64,000 nucleotides of DNA, taken from Ferruginibacter sp. HRS2-29 (lineage in GTDB: Bacteria; Bacteroidota; Bacteroidia; Chitinophagales; Chitinophagaceae). Made by a program: the position numbers and the translations under genes. The notes under the pieces are model-generated. The model did no database searches, was not told the origin of the DNA, and was given only the letters and a program-made list of their open reading frames with translations. The stretch is from assembly GCF_024343615.1 (NCBI RefSeq), contig NZ_RJUB01000142.1:1-64000 (forward strand). The letters run 5' to 3'. Below, piece by piece: positions 26,939 to 35,047 of the stretch; the first letter of the stretch is position 1; the number at the start of each line of letters is the position of its first letter.

Positions 26939-27578
26939 AATATCCCACGGTAAATCTTCGACGAATATTTAACGGTTGTTCTATCTCATCCACGATCGCT
27001 ACTGCCAGGTCCTCTACCGAAATCCTGCTACGGTTTTCCGCATCAAATACCGGGTTTTCAAGATCAGTACGGAACGTTCCGGTTCTTTCACCCGGCGTCA
27101 GTTCAATGGCAGGGCTGAGAAAAGTCCAATCTAGTTCGGTTTCATTTTTCAACTCATTCAGGTAATCTTTTGCCGCTGAAGCACCTGCTTTGTACGCTTC
27201 CGGAAACTCCGGCGTATCGATCAGCTGCACGCCGGGTGCAATGTACAGGCTACCGGCGCCACCCACTACCAGGTATCGTTTGATTCCGGCAGCTTTGGTA
27301 CCCGACTGCACAGAGCGGGAACCTTTTAAGAAATCATCGTAGATATCCGGGTTGGACCAGCCGGAATTGAAAGCGCTCACAACAGCATCCAATCCTTTTA
27401 CGGCTTCTGTCACTTCCGCTTCGTTGTAAATATCTGCTTTTACTGCGGTAACGCTTTCGTGGTTGGCCACTTTGGTGATGTCGCGTGCAATGGCGGTTAC
27501 ATGGTGCCCACGCTGAAGCAGCTCGTTCAATACTGCGGTGCCTACAAACCCTGTGGCGCCGATCAATGCTATGTTCAT
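26937..27578 (-). CDS. NAD(P)-binding atypical short-chain dehydrogenase-like protein
   Basis: A 213-residue single-domain Rossmann protein. The nucleotide loop GATGFVGTAV (8-17) opens the chain, and AIARD and VKADIYNEAEV give the second strand and the acidic turn. The protein lacks the YxxxK catalytic pair of classical SDRs, so it belongs to the NmrA/atypical-SDR group, often NADPH sensors or quinone or flavin reductases. It lies 65 bp downstream of the Rrf2 regulator on the same strand, and the gap contains the same operator as the regulator promoter, which links the two in one response. Confidence 0.85.
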   Translation of the reverse strand: MNIALIGATGFVGTAVLNELLQRGHHVTAIARDITKVANHESVTAVKADIYNEAEVTEAVKGLDAVVSAFNSGWSNPDIYDDFLKGSRSVQSGTKAAGIKRYLVVGGAGSLYIAPGVQLIDTPEFPEAYKAGASAAKDYLNELKNETELDWTFLSPAIELTPGERTGTFRTDLENPVFDAENRSRISVEDLAVAIVDEIEQPLNIRRRFTVGY

Positions 27579-27606
27579 ATTTATATATTTAAAGGATGAT
27601 CAAAAT

Positions 27607-27627
27607 CTGTAATAAAATAAGTTACAG
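27607..27627. promoter_or_regulatory. Rrf2-type operator CTGTAA-N9-TTACAG upstream of the NAD(P)-binding gene
   Basis: CTGTAA (27607-27612) and TTACAG (27622-27627) form an inverted repeat with a 9-base AT-rich spacer. Half-sites and spacing are identical to those of the palindrome at the regulator start (28051-28075). The site lies 29 bases upstream of the start codon. Confidence 0.75.
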
Positions 27628-27643
27628 TTTTGCTTAAAAAAAA

Positions 27644-28051
27644 TTAACCGAACTTTTTGATGAACCGGGCAAGCGATTGCCTGCTTAATTGTTTTACCAA
27701 TGCTGCTTCCGCCTCATCGTATACCATATCTATTTGTTTGTTGATCTGCTTTCCTATCGGGCAGGCCGGGTTGGGCTGGTTCGAGCGGCCCAGCAGCGAC
27801 GATTGCCTCACTGCTTCATAGATATCAGACAGCAGTATCTTTGAAGCCGGCTTAGCCAGCGTACTGCCACCACCCTTGCCTTCCCTGCTTTCCACCAGGC
27901 CATGCCCGCGGAGATTACTCAGCTCTTTGCGTATGATGGCCGCATTGAGGTTGACACTGCCGGCGATATATTCAGATGATAAGTATTCATCCTTTGCCAC
28001 ACTGAGCAAAGTGAGAATGTGAATGGAAGTGGCGAAACGAACATTGTTCAT
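27644..28051 (-). CDS. Rrf2 family transcriptional regulator
   Basis: A 135-residue winged-helix repressor. The HTH spans about 22-52 (EYIAGSVNLNAAIIRKELSNL), followed by the Rrf2 wing GKGGGSTLAKPASKILLSDIYEAV. Only one cysteine (in NPACPIGK) is present, so the three-cysteine Fe-S site of IscR and NsrR is missing. It resembles the cluster-free YwnA-like branch, whose signal is unknown. I start it at 28051 (MNNVRFATSIH), matching the family; a longer frame from 28078 would run through the operator. It is probably autorepressed and controls the downstream NAD(P)-binding gene. Confidence 0.9.
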   Translation of the reverse strand: MNNVRFATSIHILTLLSVAKDEYLSSEYIAGSVNLNAAIIRKELSNLRGHGLVESREGKGGGSTLAKPASKILLSDIYEAVRQSSLLGRSNQPNPACPIGKQINKQIDMVYDEAEAALVKQLSRQSLARFIKKFG

Positions 28052-28083
28052 ACTGTAATAATTTTTATTACAGTACAAAACTA
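28051..28083 (-). promoter_or_regulatory. Promoter and palindromic operator of the Rrf2 gene
   Basis: TACTGTAATAA (28051-28061) and TTATTACAGTA (28065-28075) form a perfect 11-bp inverted repeat with a 3-base spacer. On the minus strand it directly follows TAGTTTTG (28083-28076), a perfect Bacteroidota -7 box. The operator covers the predicted transcription start and reaches the first base of the start codon, consistent with autorepression and a very short leader. Confidence 0.8.
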
Positions 28084-28297
28084 AAGGAGATCATCGGGTA
28101 AAAAAAATAAAAAATCGCTGATTACAAAAAAGATGAAAGGGTTCCGCAGATTGTTTTGCTGTCGCAAAACACAGTTTATAAAGCAGCATCGACTTTTCAT
28201 AAACTGCACGTATGTTTTTACGAAGTAAAAATAATCTGAGAAATCCTTTTATCGCTTTTAAAATCAGCGTTTCCCCTTTTCAGCTTACTTTTGTAGC

Positions 28298-28645
28298 ATG
28301 AAATTATTTACAGCATTCTTTTTCATCATCATAACCCTTGGTTCCTGTTCGCCTGCGGCAAAATTCCGTAAGGATAAGAGCGCTTTCGATGCTTCCAAAA
28401 CCATCCAGAGCTTCAAAGCGGTAGCGGATATGAACGATTCGTATTTTGAACTGAAGGAAAATAATTTCTTTGAATTTTACCGCCAGCTTTTCGACAGCGT
28501 GAAAAATACCAGTTTCCCGGGCAGGTATACCATGAAAGGCGACACGATGATGCTGAAGTTTTATGACCAGAAAGGTGGAGTATTATTGCTGGGCAGTAAA
28601 GCTATCGTGCACGGGAATAAAAAAGAGATCGTATTCTTTAAGTGA
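28298..28645 (+). CDS. Small lipoprotein of unknown function
   Basis: A 115-residue protein with a lipoprotein signal (hydrophobic 3-15, lipobox LGSC with Cys near 17). The mature part (KFRKDKSAFDASKTIQSFK...) has no domain I recognise; its short beta-strand pattern MKGDTMMLKFYDQKGGVLLLGSKAIV resembles small lipocalin-like or copper-resistance lipoproteins of the phylum only loosely. TACTTTTG at 28286-28293 matches the -7 box but would put the transcript start at the ATG. Confidence 0.75.
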   Translation: MKLFTAFFFIIITLGSCSPAAKFRKDKSAFDASKTIQSFKAVADMNDSYFELKENNFFEFYRQLFDSVKNTSFPGRYTMKGDTMMLKFYDQKGGVLLLGSKAIVHGNKKEIVFFK

Positions 28646-28658
28646 CGACGGAGGAGAG

Positions 28659-28751
28659 GCCACAGACCACGGACGACAGAATGTACCCCTGATCTAAAGT
28701 CATTACGGTGGTCCGTTGTCGGTCGTCAGTGGTCGGTTGCCTGTCGTCTGT
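28659..28751. repeat. Word hairpin (GGTCGTC/GACGACC words)
   Basis: GACCACGGACGACAGA (28664-28679) faces tandem GGTGGTCCGTTGTCGGTCG-type words (28707-28751). The right arm runs into the last codons of the convergent EamA gene (stop at 28726). Pairing is imperfect but dense in GTC/GAC words. Confidence 0.5.
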
Positions 28752-29613
28752 TAGCCCACCACACGCCAAAAAGTATGATGCACATACAAGCGACCTGTTT
28801 CCACCCGATTTCTTCCTTATAAACAATTCCCCACATGATGGCTACGATAGGAATGGCATAAGTGACCATCGAAGCAAAAACGGAGCCTGCCCTTTTGAGC
28901 AGCATATAAAAAAGTATGGTTGCAATGGCAGTTCCGCCAAGACCAAGTATGGCGGAATAAAAAGTTGACCATTGTATGCCACTGTTTGCCAGGTCCAGCT
29001 TAAAATAACCGGTAAAATACAGGACTATCAGCGCGGGGATGGAATTCAATGTAAGCGCCACTGCAGCGATGTGCAGCGATGGAATGTTATTAAGATGGCG
29101 ATGCACCATATTTACATTGATACCATATAATAAGGTAGCCAATACCACCAGCAGTACATAAAAAACATTACTGTTTTGCGAAAACCCCGGCTGGCTGAAA
29201 AACAATAACACGCTCCCGCTGAAAGCGATGACGATACCGATCACTTTATGCGTGGAAGTGCGGCTTTGAAAAAACATGGCCCCGATGATGATCACGAATA
29301 TCGGGGTAAGCGCATTGAGCACCCCTGCCAGCGAACTGTCGATACCCTGCTCTGCAATACAGAAAAGATAAGCGGGAAGCAAGCTACCGAGCACACCCGA
29401 CATGAAAACGTACACCAGTTTATTGCGGGGGATCTTTGTAAAATTGCGGACAGCGATCGGCAGCAATATCAATCCCGAAGAGATGATACGGATGGACGCC
29501 ACCTGGTAAGCGGTAAGGGAAAGCAACCCTTCTTTCATCAGCACAAAACTGCTTCCCCAGATGAAGGATAAGAGTATAAAAAGAACCCAGTTTACAACTT
29601 TACTATTTCCCAT
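28726..29613 (-). CDS. EamA/DMT family transporter
   Basis: A 295-residue inner-membrane permease of the drug/metabolite transporter superfamily with ten predicted membrane segments in two EamA repeats (about 8-138 and 150-285). FIWGSSFVLMKEGL at the start and LTPIFVIIIGAMFF at the end of repeat one are typical. Substrates of these carriers are diverse (amino acids, metabolites, drugs) and cannot be assigned here. It stands alone on the minus strand; its last seven codons overlap the word hairpin. Confidence 0.88.
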   Translation of the reverse strand: MGNSKVVNWVLFILLSFIWGSSFVLMKEGLLSLTAYQVASIRIISSGLILLPIAVRNFTKIPRNKLVYVFMSGVLGSLLPAYLFCIAEQGIDSSLAGVLNALTPIFVIIIGAMFFQSRTSTHKVIGIVIAFSGSVLLFFSQPGFSQNSNVFYVLLVVLATLLYGINVNMVHRHLNNIPSLHIAAVALTLNSIPALIVLYFTGYFKLDLANSGIQWSTFYSAILGLGGTAIATILFYMLLKRAGSVFASMVTYAIPIVAIMWGIVYKEEIGWKQVACMCIILFGVWWANRRQATDH

Positions 29614-29729
29614 TTAATGATTTATGCTGTACATTTGAAAGGCAAAATTGGGTTTATTTAAGCTCTGGTAAAAATTTTCTTTTGAAGTTGACCGGGCTTC
29701 CTGTTTTATCACCCCTAAAACTTACTATC

Positions 29730-30107
29730 ATGGGATTTGTAAAAGAATTTAAGGCGTTTGCGCTAAAAGGCAATGTTGTTGATCTTGCAGTAGCCGTTGT
29801 GATCGGTGCCGCGTTCGGCGCCATTGTTTCATCGCTGGTGGATGACGTCATCACGCCGCTATTGCTCACCCCTGCATTGAAAGCGGCTAATGCAGAAAAT
29901 ATTGAGAAACTGGCCTGGGGAACGGTCAAGTATGGTAAGTTCCTGGCTGCCGTTATCAAGTTCATCGTGGTAGCATTGGTATTATTTGGCGTGATCAAAG
30001 CCATCAACGCTGCCAAAGACAAAGAAGCGGAAGCTCCGGCTGCACCACCCGAACCATCTTCTACCGACAAATTGCTGATGGAGATCCGCGATAGTCTGAA
30101 AAAATAA
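29730..30107 (+). CDS. mscL: Large-conductance mechanosensitive channel MscL
   Basis: Pentameric channel that opens under membrane tension to release solutes after osmotic downshock. The start MGFVKEFKAFALKGNVVDLA with the GAAFGAIVSSLVDD pore helix (TM1, about 14-40) and TM2 (about 67-90, AAVIKFIVVALVLFGVI) are diagnostic, followed by an Ala/Glu-rich cytoplasmic helix. I use the ATG at 29730; the frame extends upstream to 29682, but those residues do not belong to the family. Length is 125 residues. Confidence 0.95.
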   Translation: MGFVKEFKAFALKGNVVDLAVAVVIGAAFGAIVSSLVDDVITPLLLTPALKAANAENIEKLAWGTVKYGKFLAAVIKFIVVALVLFGVIKAINAAKDKEAEAPAAPPEPSSTDKLLMEIRDSLKK

Positions 30108-30121
30108 ATCTGAAAGGTTCA

Positions 30122-30191
30122 AAATGTTCAAGAGGTTCAAAAGTTTAAAATGTTCGTAAACGTTTTGAACTTTTGAACCTCTTGAACATTT
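30122..30191. repeat. Long hairpin (GGTTCAA words) after mscL
   Basis: A perfect 24-bp stem joins 30122-30145 with 30168-30191. Allowing G-U pairs it extends inward to about 31 bp around an 8-base TTCGTAAA loop. The arms are made of GTTCAAnA words. It may terminate mscL; its words recur at 61948-62027. Confidence 0.75.
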
Positions 30192-30225
30192 TGAACGTCT
30201 TGAACGTATTACTAAAACTAAATTT

Positions 30226-31167
30226 ATGAAGCTTATCTTAACAGTCGGGGCTGCCATGGTACTATCCGCATCAGCCGCCGCACAGGACGGAACAGTAAAG
30301 GACCTGAAATCTTCTTCGGAAAAGACGATCAAAAAAGATGACAAGGACACTGCCGTGAAAACATGGAAAACCGGCGGATCTTTCGCCCTCAATATCAACC
30401 AGGGAACATTGAGCAACTGGGCAGCAGGCGGCGATAAATTCTCTTTTTCGCTGAATGCCTATAGCAGCCTCTTTGCATTTTACAAAAAAGACAAACACTC
30501 CTGGGATAATACCCTCGACCTTGCCTACGGCGTTGTGAACACTACCAGCCTTGGCAACCGAAAAGCCAGCGACCGCATCGATCTTTTATCCAAATACGGA
30601 TATGCACTTTCGCCAAAGCTGAATGTAGCGGGGCTGGTGAACCTCAGGAGCCAGTTTGCCAAAGGATATTCCTACACCAAAAATGCCGCAGGGCTGGATT
30701 CCGCTTCACTTACTTCCAAAACATTCGCCCCGGCTTACCTGTTGTTATCTGCCGGGCTTGATTATAAACCATTTACAGACCTGTCCATATTCGTTTCCCC
30801 GGCTACGGCAAGGTGGGTTTTTGTTGGGGATGACAACATCAAACCTTTGTACGATGTACCATTGAATAAAAGCTCCCGCCAGGAATTTGGCGCATTTGCC
30901 TCGGTCAATTACCTGAAAACTTTTGCCAAAAACCTTACATTCAAATCAAAACTTGATCTTTTTTCCAATTATAAAAGCAATCCGCAGAATATCGACATTT
31001 TCTGGTCGAATGTGCTGACGGCCAAAATAACCAGGTATATCAATTTTTCGCTCAACGTAGATATGATCTACGATGATGATGTGCAGAATGTGAACCCGGC
31101 AAAAGGCCCGGCACCGCAGATATTGCAGCTGATGGGGATCGGGTTTGCGTATAGCTTCAGGAAATAG
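30226..31167 (+). CDS. DUF3078 domain outer-membrane protein
   Basis: A 313-residue exported protein with a signal peptide (1-19, cut near AAA-QDG). After a Lys-rich linker, WKTGGSFALNINQGTLSNWAAGG opens the DUF3078 domain (about 45-310), whose alternating hydrophobic strands and terminal aromatic-type ending (MGIGFAYSFRK) suggest an outer-membrane beta-barrel. Function in the family is unknown. The gene is isolated between two word hairpins. Confidence 0.85.
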   Translation: MKLILTVGAAMVLSASAAAQDGTVKDLKSSSEKTIKKDDKDTAVKTWKTGGSFALNINQGTLSNWAAGGDKFSFSLNAYSSLFAFYKKDKHSWDNTLDLAYGVVNTTSLGNRKASDRIDLLSKYGYALSPKLNVAGLVNLRSQFAKGYSYTKNAAGLDSASLTSKTFAPAYLLLSAGLDYKPFTDLSIFVSPATARWVFVGDDNIKPLYDVPLNKSSRQEFGAFASVNYLKTFAKNLTFKSKLDLFSNYKSNPQNIDIFWSNVLTAKITRYINFSLNVDMIYDDDVQNVNPAKGPAPQILQLMGIGFAYSFRK

Positions 31168-31309
31168 TTGTCAGATGCCAGTTGTCAGTTGTCAGCAATT
31201 CACGGCCCGAAACATTTTTGTAAAAGCTGAATATCAATACATTGCAATTTATTTAATGTCATTTCACCTGATAAGTTACCGCTTACATCTGACAACTGGC
31301 ATCTGCCAA
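31168..31309. repeat. Word hairpin (CAGTTGTCAG) before scpA
   Basis: AGATGCCAGTTGTCAG (31173-31188) pairs perfectly with CTGACAACTGGCATCT (31289-31304), with two further tandem GTTGTCAG units in the left arm. The loop of about 100 bases is AT-rich without a coding frame. Confidence 0.6.
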
Positions 31310-31346
31310 CTTTTTTCGCTATTTTTACGCCCTTAAAAATTTCATT

Positions 31347-32150
31347 TTGCAGGCACCAACTTACCAGATAAAACTCGGCAACCAGTTTGAGGGACCGTTC
31401 GACCTTTTGTTGTTCTTCATCGAAAGGGACGAGCTGGATATCTATAACATTCCCATTACCAAGATCACGAACGATTTTTTGGATCATATCCACGAAGCCG
31501 GCAAGCTGAATATTGAGTTGAGCAGCGAATTCATTTTATTCATCAGTACCTTAATGCGTATCAAGGCCAAAATGTTGCTGCCCCGCAAGGAGCTGGATGC
31601 CGCAGGCAATGAAATTGATCCCCGCCAGGAACTGATCGACAAGATCCTGGAATATAAAAAATTCAAGGAGGCATCTGCTAAGATGGCCGAAATGGAAGCG
31701 GTGCGTATGCTGATGATCAAACGCGGCAACCTGCAAAGGGAACTCGCTATCATTGGTGAAGAAGCAGGCGAAGGAACGGAAATACAGACGGTAACACTTT
31801 TCAAACTGATGAAGGCATTTGAAAAAGTGATACAGAATGTACAGAAGCGCAATTTCAAACCGGTGCATACCGTGGTGCAATACAATTACACCATGGAAGG
31901 CGTACGGGAATACATGTACGACCTTGCGAAAAAAGAGAAGACACTTTCTTTTGAAAAAATATTTGAAGTGTGTGAAGACCGCATTCATGCGATCTTCGTT
32001 TTCCTGAACATGCTCGAAATGGTTCAGCAGAAATACCTGGAGATCATCATCGGCGAGGGCCGCAATAATTTCATCATAGAATTTAATGAGAACAGGGAAG
32101 AAGATCAATCCACGGCATTGACTGCAGAGGATTTCGATCATCTTAATTAA
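31347..32150 (+). CDS. scpA: Segregation and condensation protein A
   Basis: Kleisin subunit that bridges the SMC dimer in the bacterial condensin and helps compact and segregate the chromosome. FEGPFDLLLFFIERDELDIYNI (split FEGPFDLLLFF and ERDELDIYNI, about 13-34) and PITKITNDFLDHI are the diagnostic N-terminal SMC-neck-binding region; the C-terminal winged helix includes VFLNMLEMVQQKYLEI. The best start is a TTG at 31347 (LQAPTYQIKLG). ScpB and SMC are not in the window. Length is 267 residues. Confidence 0.94.
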   Translation: MQAPTYQIKLGNQFEGPFDLLLFFIERDELDIYNIPITKITNDFLDHIHEAGKLNIELSSEFILFISTLMRIKAKMLLPRKELDAAGNEIDPRQELIDKILEYKKFKEASAKMAEMEAVRMLMIKRGNLQRELAIIGEEAGEGTEIQTVTLFKLMKAFEKVIQNVQKRNFKPVHTVVQYNYTMEGVREYMYDLAKKEKTLSFEKIFEVCEDRIHAIFVFLNMLEMVQQKYLEIIIGEGRNNFIIEFNENREEDQSTALTAEDFDHLN

Positions 32151-32183
32151 CCTTTTCTTCCTGAAGAAAATCAACCAGCTCAA

Positions 32184-32672
32184 ATGAAATTTAGTGCCAA
32201 AGAGTTCATCATCACGTTAGTATTGGCGGTAGCCATATTTTTCCTGGCCCAATATATTTACCCTACTTTTCATAAAGTGGCAGTGCCACAAGTGGAAGAC
32301 GCATATTTCAGCGTTACCAACTTTGATTCGGCTTTCAATCTTGGGCTGAAATTTTCCCTCATCTGGGCAGCAATCCCTCTCATACTTTTTTTTGTATGGA
32401 AGCTGATACCGGATCTCACGCCTTCCAAAAAAGCGGCTACTGTTTTATTCGTGGCCGGTGGTGTGCTGATCGCTATTTTCATAAGGAGATATTTTGTTCA
32501 GCAGGAACTGGAAAAACTTGTGGTGGCGGTGAAAGATGTGGCAGTAAACAAAAAAATAAGCGATACGCTGGATAATATAAACTTTGAATATTGGATGACC
32601 GTGGGGCTTCTATCCGGGACAATTCTTTGTTTCATCCTGTTCAAGAAAAAAAGAAGAAAATGGACGAAATAG
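32184..32672 (+). CDS. Membrane protein of unknown function
   Basis: A 162-residue protein with four hydrophobic segments, at about 9-27, 51-70, 84-99 and 134-152. No motif points to a function. It starts 33 bp after scpA and its last 13 bases overlap the start of the HAD phosphatase gene, so it is part of a scpA-membrane protein-HAD operon. Confidence 0.7.
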   Translation: MKFSAKEFIITLVLAVAIFFLAQYIYPTFHKVAVPQVEDAYFSVTNFDSAFNLGLKFSLIWAAIPLILFFVWKLIPDLTPSKKAATVLFVAGGVLIAIFIRRYFVQQELEKLVVAVKDVAVNKKISDTLDNINFEYWMTVGLLSGTILCFILFKKKRRKWTK

Positions 32673-33328
32673 TAAAAGCACTCCTTAAAAGATTTGACAC
32701 CAAAGCCGCCATCTTCGACCTGGATGGCACATTGATAGACAACAATAATTTTCACCTCACCACCTGGCTCCAATACCTCAACAGCAAAGGACGTATAGTT
32801 ACCGAAGAAGAATACAGGCAGCATTTCAATGGCCGCACCAATAAAGATGTGCTGGAATATATTTACGAAAAGCCGCTCACCGCTGAAGAAGCCCTGGTTT
32901 ATTCATTGGAAAAAGAAGCCCTTTACCGGGAAATTTACAAAGAACATATCCAACCGGTTGCCGGTCTGCTGGACCTTCTCGGGGCTTTTGCCGGCAATAA
33001 TATCCCGATGGCCATCGCCACTTCCGGAATCCAACCCAACATCGATTTCTTATTTGAGCACATCGACATCAAAAAATATTTCAGCGCTGTTATCAATTCT
33101 TCGCATGTAAAATTGGGCAAGCCCGACCCGGAGATCTACCAGAAAGCCGCGGAAGCGCTGAATGTTGCTCCGCAAAATTGCCTGGCATTTGAAGACGCCG
33201 TAGTGGGCATCCGGTCTGCAAAAACTGCGGGAATGAAAGTAGTGGCGATCACCACCACCGAACCTGCGCAGGCGTTGGCACAGGCAGATCTCATCGTGAA
33301 GGATTTTACCGCAAAAAGTTTTTCTTAG
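32660..33328 (+). CDS. HAD-superfamily hydrolase, beta-phosphoglucomutase-like
   Basis: A 222-residue haloacid-dehalogenase phosphatase or mutase. The four motifs are present: FDLDGTLID (about 16-24, nucleophile Asp), TSGIQPN (motif II), KPDPEIYQKAAE (motif III lysine) and FEDAVVGIRSAKTAGM (motif IV). The helical cap between motifs I and II fits subfamily IA, which includes beta-phosphoglucomutase and sugar-phosphate phosphatases. I start it at the ATG at 32660 after an AAGAAG-rich stretch; upstream codons overlap the previous gene. Confidence 0.88.
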   Translation: MDEIVKALLKRFDTKAAIFDLDGTLIDNNNFHLTTWLQYLNSKGRIVTEEEYRQHFNGRTNKDVLEYIYEKPLTAEEALVYSLEKEALYREIYKEHIQPVAGLLDLLGAFAGNNIPMAIATSGIQPNIDFLFEHIDIKKYFSAVINSSHVKLGKPDPEIYQKAAEALNVAPQNCLAFEDAVVGIRSAKTAGMKVVAITTTEPAQALAQADLIVKDFTAKSFS

Positions 33329-33357
33329 AGTTGTCAACTCCCATGAGTTGACAACTC
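33328..33357. repeat. REP-like palindrome GAGTTGTCAACTC/GAGTTGACAACTC
   Basis: GAGTTGTCAACTC (33328-33340) and its exact complement GAGTTGACAACTC (33345-33357) flank CCAT. Each half is itself a palindrome around one base. It directly follows the HAD stop codon and belongs to the same family as the repeats flanking the tyrosine transposase at 40.3-41.1 kb. Confidence 0.75.
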
Positions 33358-33437
33358 CATGCTAAAATGTCAGCATAGCCGTTTGGCGCAATAGTTGATG
33401 TTTAAACATTAATTATTTACAATTAAAACGATTTACA

Positions 33438-34151
33438 ATGAAAACGATATTACACAAAGCGTCCGAAAGGGGCAGCGCCGACCATGGCTGGTTGAAACCG
33501 AATCATTATTTCAGCTTTGGTGGCTGGTATGATCCTTCAAAGGTTCATTTTGGACTTTTAAGGGTATTGAATGATGATTTTATAGCTGGTGGTGGGGCCT
33601 TTCCAAAGCATCCGCACGATAATATGGAAATTGTTACCATCCCGTTTGAAGGTGCACTGCATCACAAAGACAGCACCGGTGGCGAAGGCGTGATCAAGGC
33701 AGGCGATATACAGATCATGAGCGCAGGCAGCGGCATACAGCATTCGGAAGCGAATGATTCTTCCACCGATCCGGCAACACTTTTCCAGGTATGGGTTTTC
33801 CCGAAAGTGAGGAACATCAAACCACGTTACGATCAACGCACATTCGATGTGGCCGGCAGAGATGGAAAATGGCAGGTAGTGGTTTCTCCGAAAGAAGAAG
33901 ATAATGCACTTTGGATCAACCAGGATGCACGCTTTGCACTGGCTGATTTATCTGCCGGAAAAGAGATCACTTATACCAATGGCTTCAAAGGCAACGGGGT
34001 CTTCCTGGTAGTGATAAAAGGATCTGCAGAAGTGAATGGAATAACACTGGGGGAAAAAGACGCGATAGGCATTTCCGAAACAGATGAATTTGTGGTAAAA
34101 GCAGGCGAAAATGCTGAATTACTTGCTATAGAAGTTCCGATGGGTGAATGA
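33438..34151 (+). CDS. Pirin family protein
   Basis: A 237-residue bicupin. The N-terminal cupin carries the metal ligands HPHDNMEIVTI (about 55-65) and GIQHSEAND (about 94-102), as in YhaK/YhhW-type pirins, some of which oxidise flavonols such as quercetin. The second cupin (about 140-237) lacks clear ligands. The exact substrate is unknown. It is flanked by the REP-like palindrome upstream and a strong terminator downstream, so it is a single transcription unit. Confidence 0.92.
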   Translation: MKTILHKASERGSADHGWLKPNHYFSFGGWYDPSKVHFGLLRVLNDDFIAGGGAFPKHPHDNMEIVTIPFEGALHHKDSTGGEGVIKAGDIQIMSAGSGIQHSEANDSSTDPATLFQVWVFPKVRNIKPRYDQRTFDVAGRDGKWQVVVSPKEEDNALWINQDARFALADLSAGKEITYTNGFKGNGVFLVVIKGSAEVNGITLGEKDAIGISETDEFVVKAGENAELLAIEVPMGE

Positions 34152-34185
34152 GGCCATGGGTGAATGGGGCAATGAATGAAAAACT

Positions 34186-34214
34186 AAAGGTTTCTCTTAG
34201 CGGGAAACCTTTTT
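34186..34214. terminator. Bidirectional terminator between pirin and L,D-transpeptidase-like gene
   Basis: AAAGGTTTC (34186-34194) pairs with GAAACCTTT (34204-34212), and a T-run follows on the plus strand. The convergent gene ends at 34213. Confidence 0.8.
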
Positions 34215-34866
34215 ATTTGTAGATCATCAGTAATACAGGCTTCGGTGAAGCGCTGATGTACTTCGCAAGATGCTGAAGAAAATCAGGCGATACCGTGGGG
34301 CAACCCTGGCTCTGGCAGATGCCTATGGGCGCTACCTCACCGTTGGGCACACATTCGTGTGCGTGCAACACTACAAACCTTTCCAAAGCCTTGCTATTCG
34401 TTTTGTCGAGCCCGTGAAGTTTATAGGCAAGCCCGAACCGGCCATTATACGCCCCTCCAATCCTGTATTTACCCAACGATGTACAATAACTCCCCGGTTC
34501 GTTCGAGAACTCTATCTCACGGGTGGATGAGCCTTGTCCATGTGCTACCAACCCCGACAACTCAACACTATCTTTTTTCAGATTATAGACAAAAAAACGC
34601 TTCCTGCCCGACTCTATTCCCATATCGATCATAAAACAGATCTCCTCATTGTAGTTTTTTGATCCGGCAAAAGTTTTGATCGTTTCCCCATTTTCATGCA
34701 GTCTGGAAAAGATGACCGTTTTTGCATCAGTAGTAACATTTAAGCTGAAAGGAAGATGATCCGATCTGCCGGAGAATTTTGGTTTATACCAGAGAAAATA
34801 CGCCAATGCAGTAGCACAGACTGTAAGAAGCATAACGCTTAAAAAGGTTTTAGCAAACCACTTCAT
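34213..34866 (-). CDS. Murein L,D-transpeptidase catalytic-domain protein (YkuD_2-like)
   Basis: A 217-residue envelope protein with one N-terminal membrane or signal segment (about 6-25, SVMLLTVCATALAYFLW). The C-terminal part has HAHECVPNGEVAPIG and SQGCPTVSP, where the cysteine of GCP with the preceding histidines fits the catalytic-domain pattern of PF13645 proteins. Substrates in this family are presumed to be peptidoglycan. I chose the ATG at 34866, which places the membrane segment at the N-terminus; a start at 34923 would add 19 polar residues. Confidence 0.8.
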   Translation of the reverse strand: MKWFAKTFLSVMLLTVCATALAYFLWYKPKFSGRSDHLPFSLNVTTDAKTVIFSRLHENGETIKTFAGSKNYNEEICFMIDMGIESGRKRFFVYNLKKDSVELSGLVAHGQGSSTREIEFSNEPGSYCTSLGKYRIGGAYNGRFGLAYKLHGLDKTNSKALERFVVLHAHECVPNGEVAPIGICQSQGCPTVSPDFLQHLAKYISASPKPVLLMIYK

Positions 34867-34994
34867 AAAATTTGTATTGGCGTTAGATGCGGGCAGGAAA
34901 TCTTTCCATAAAGGTTCCTGCATATTTTCTCAAATGAAATGCACGCAGATCTTGGAAGAGATAGGTCAGCGAAATCTGCGGGAAAAATTCACAT

Positions 34995-35023
34995 AAAAAA
35001 AAAACTCCCGGTTTTTTCGGGAG
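34995..35023 (-). terminator. Terminator of dxs
   Basis: On the minus strand CTCCCG (35023-35018) pairs with CGGGAG (35010-35005) and is followed by nine or more T residues (35004-34996). It lies 25 bases after the dxs stop codon. Confidence 0.88.
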
Positions 35024-35047
35024 GCTTTGAAGTAATACAACTATTTT

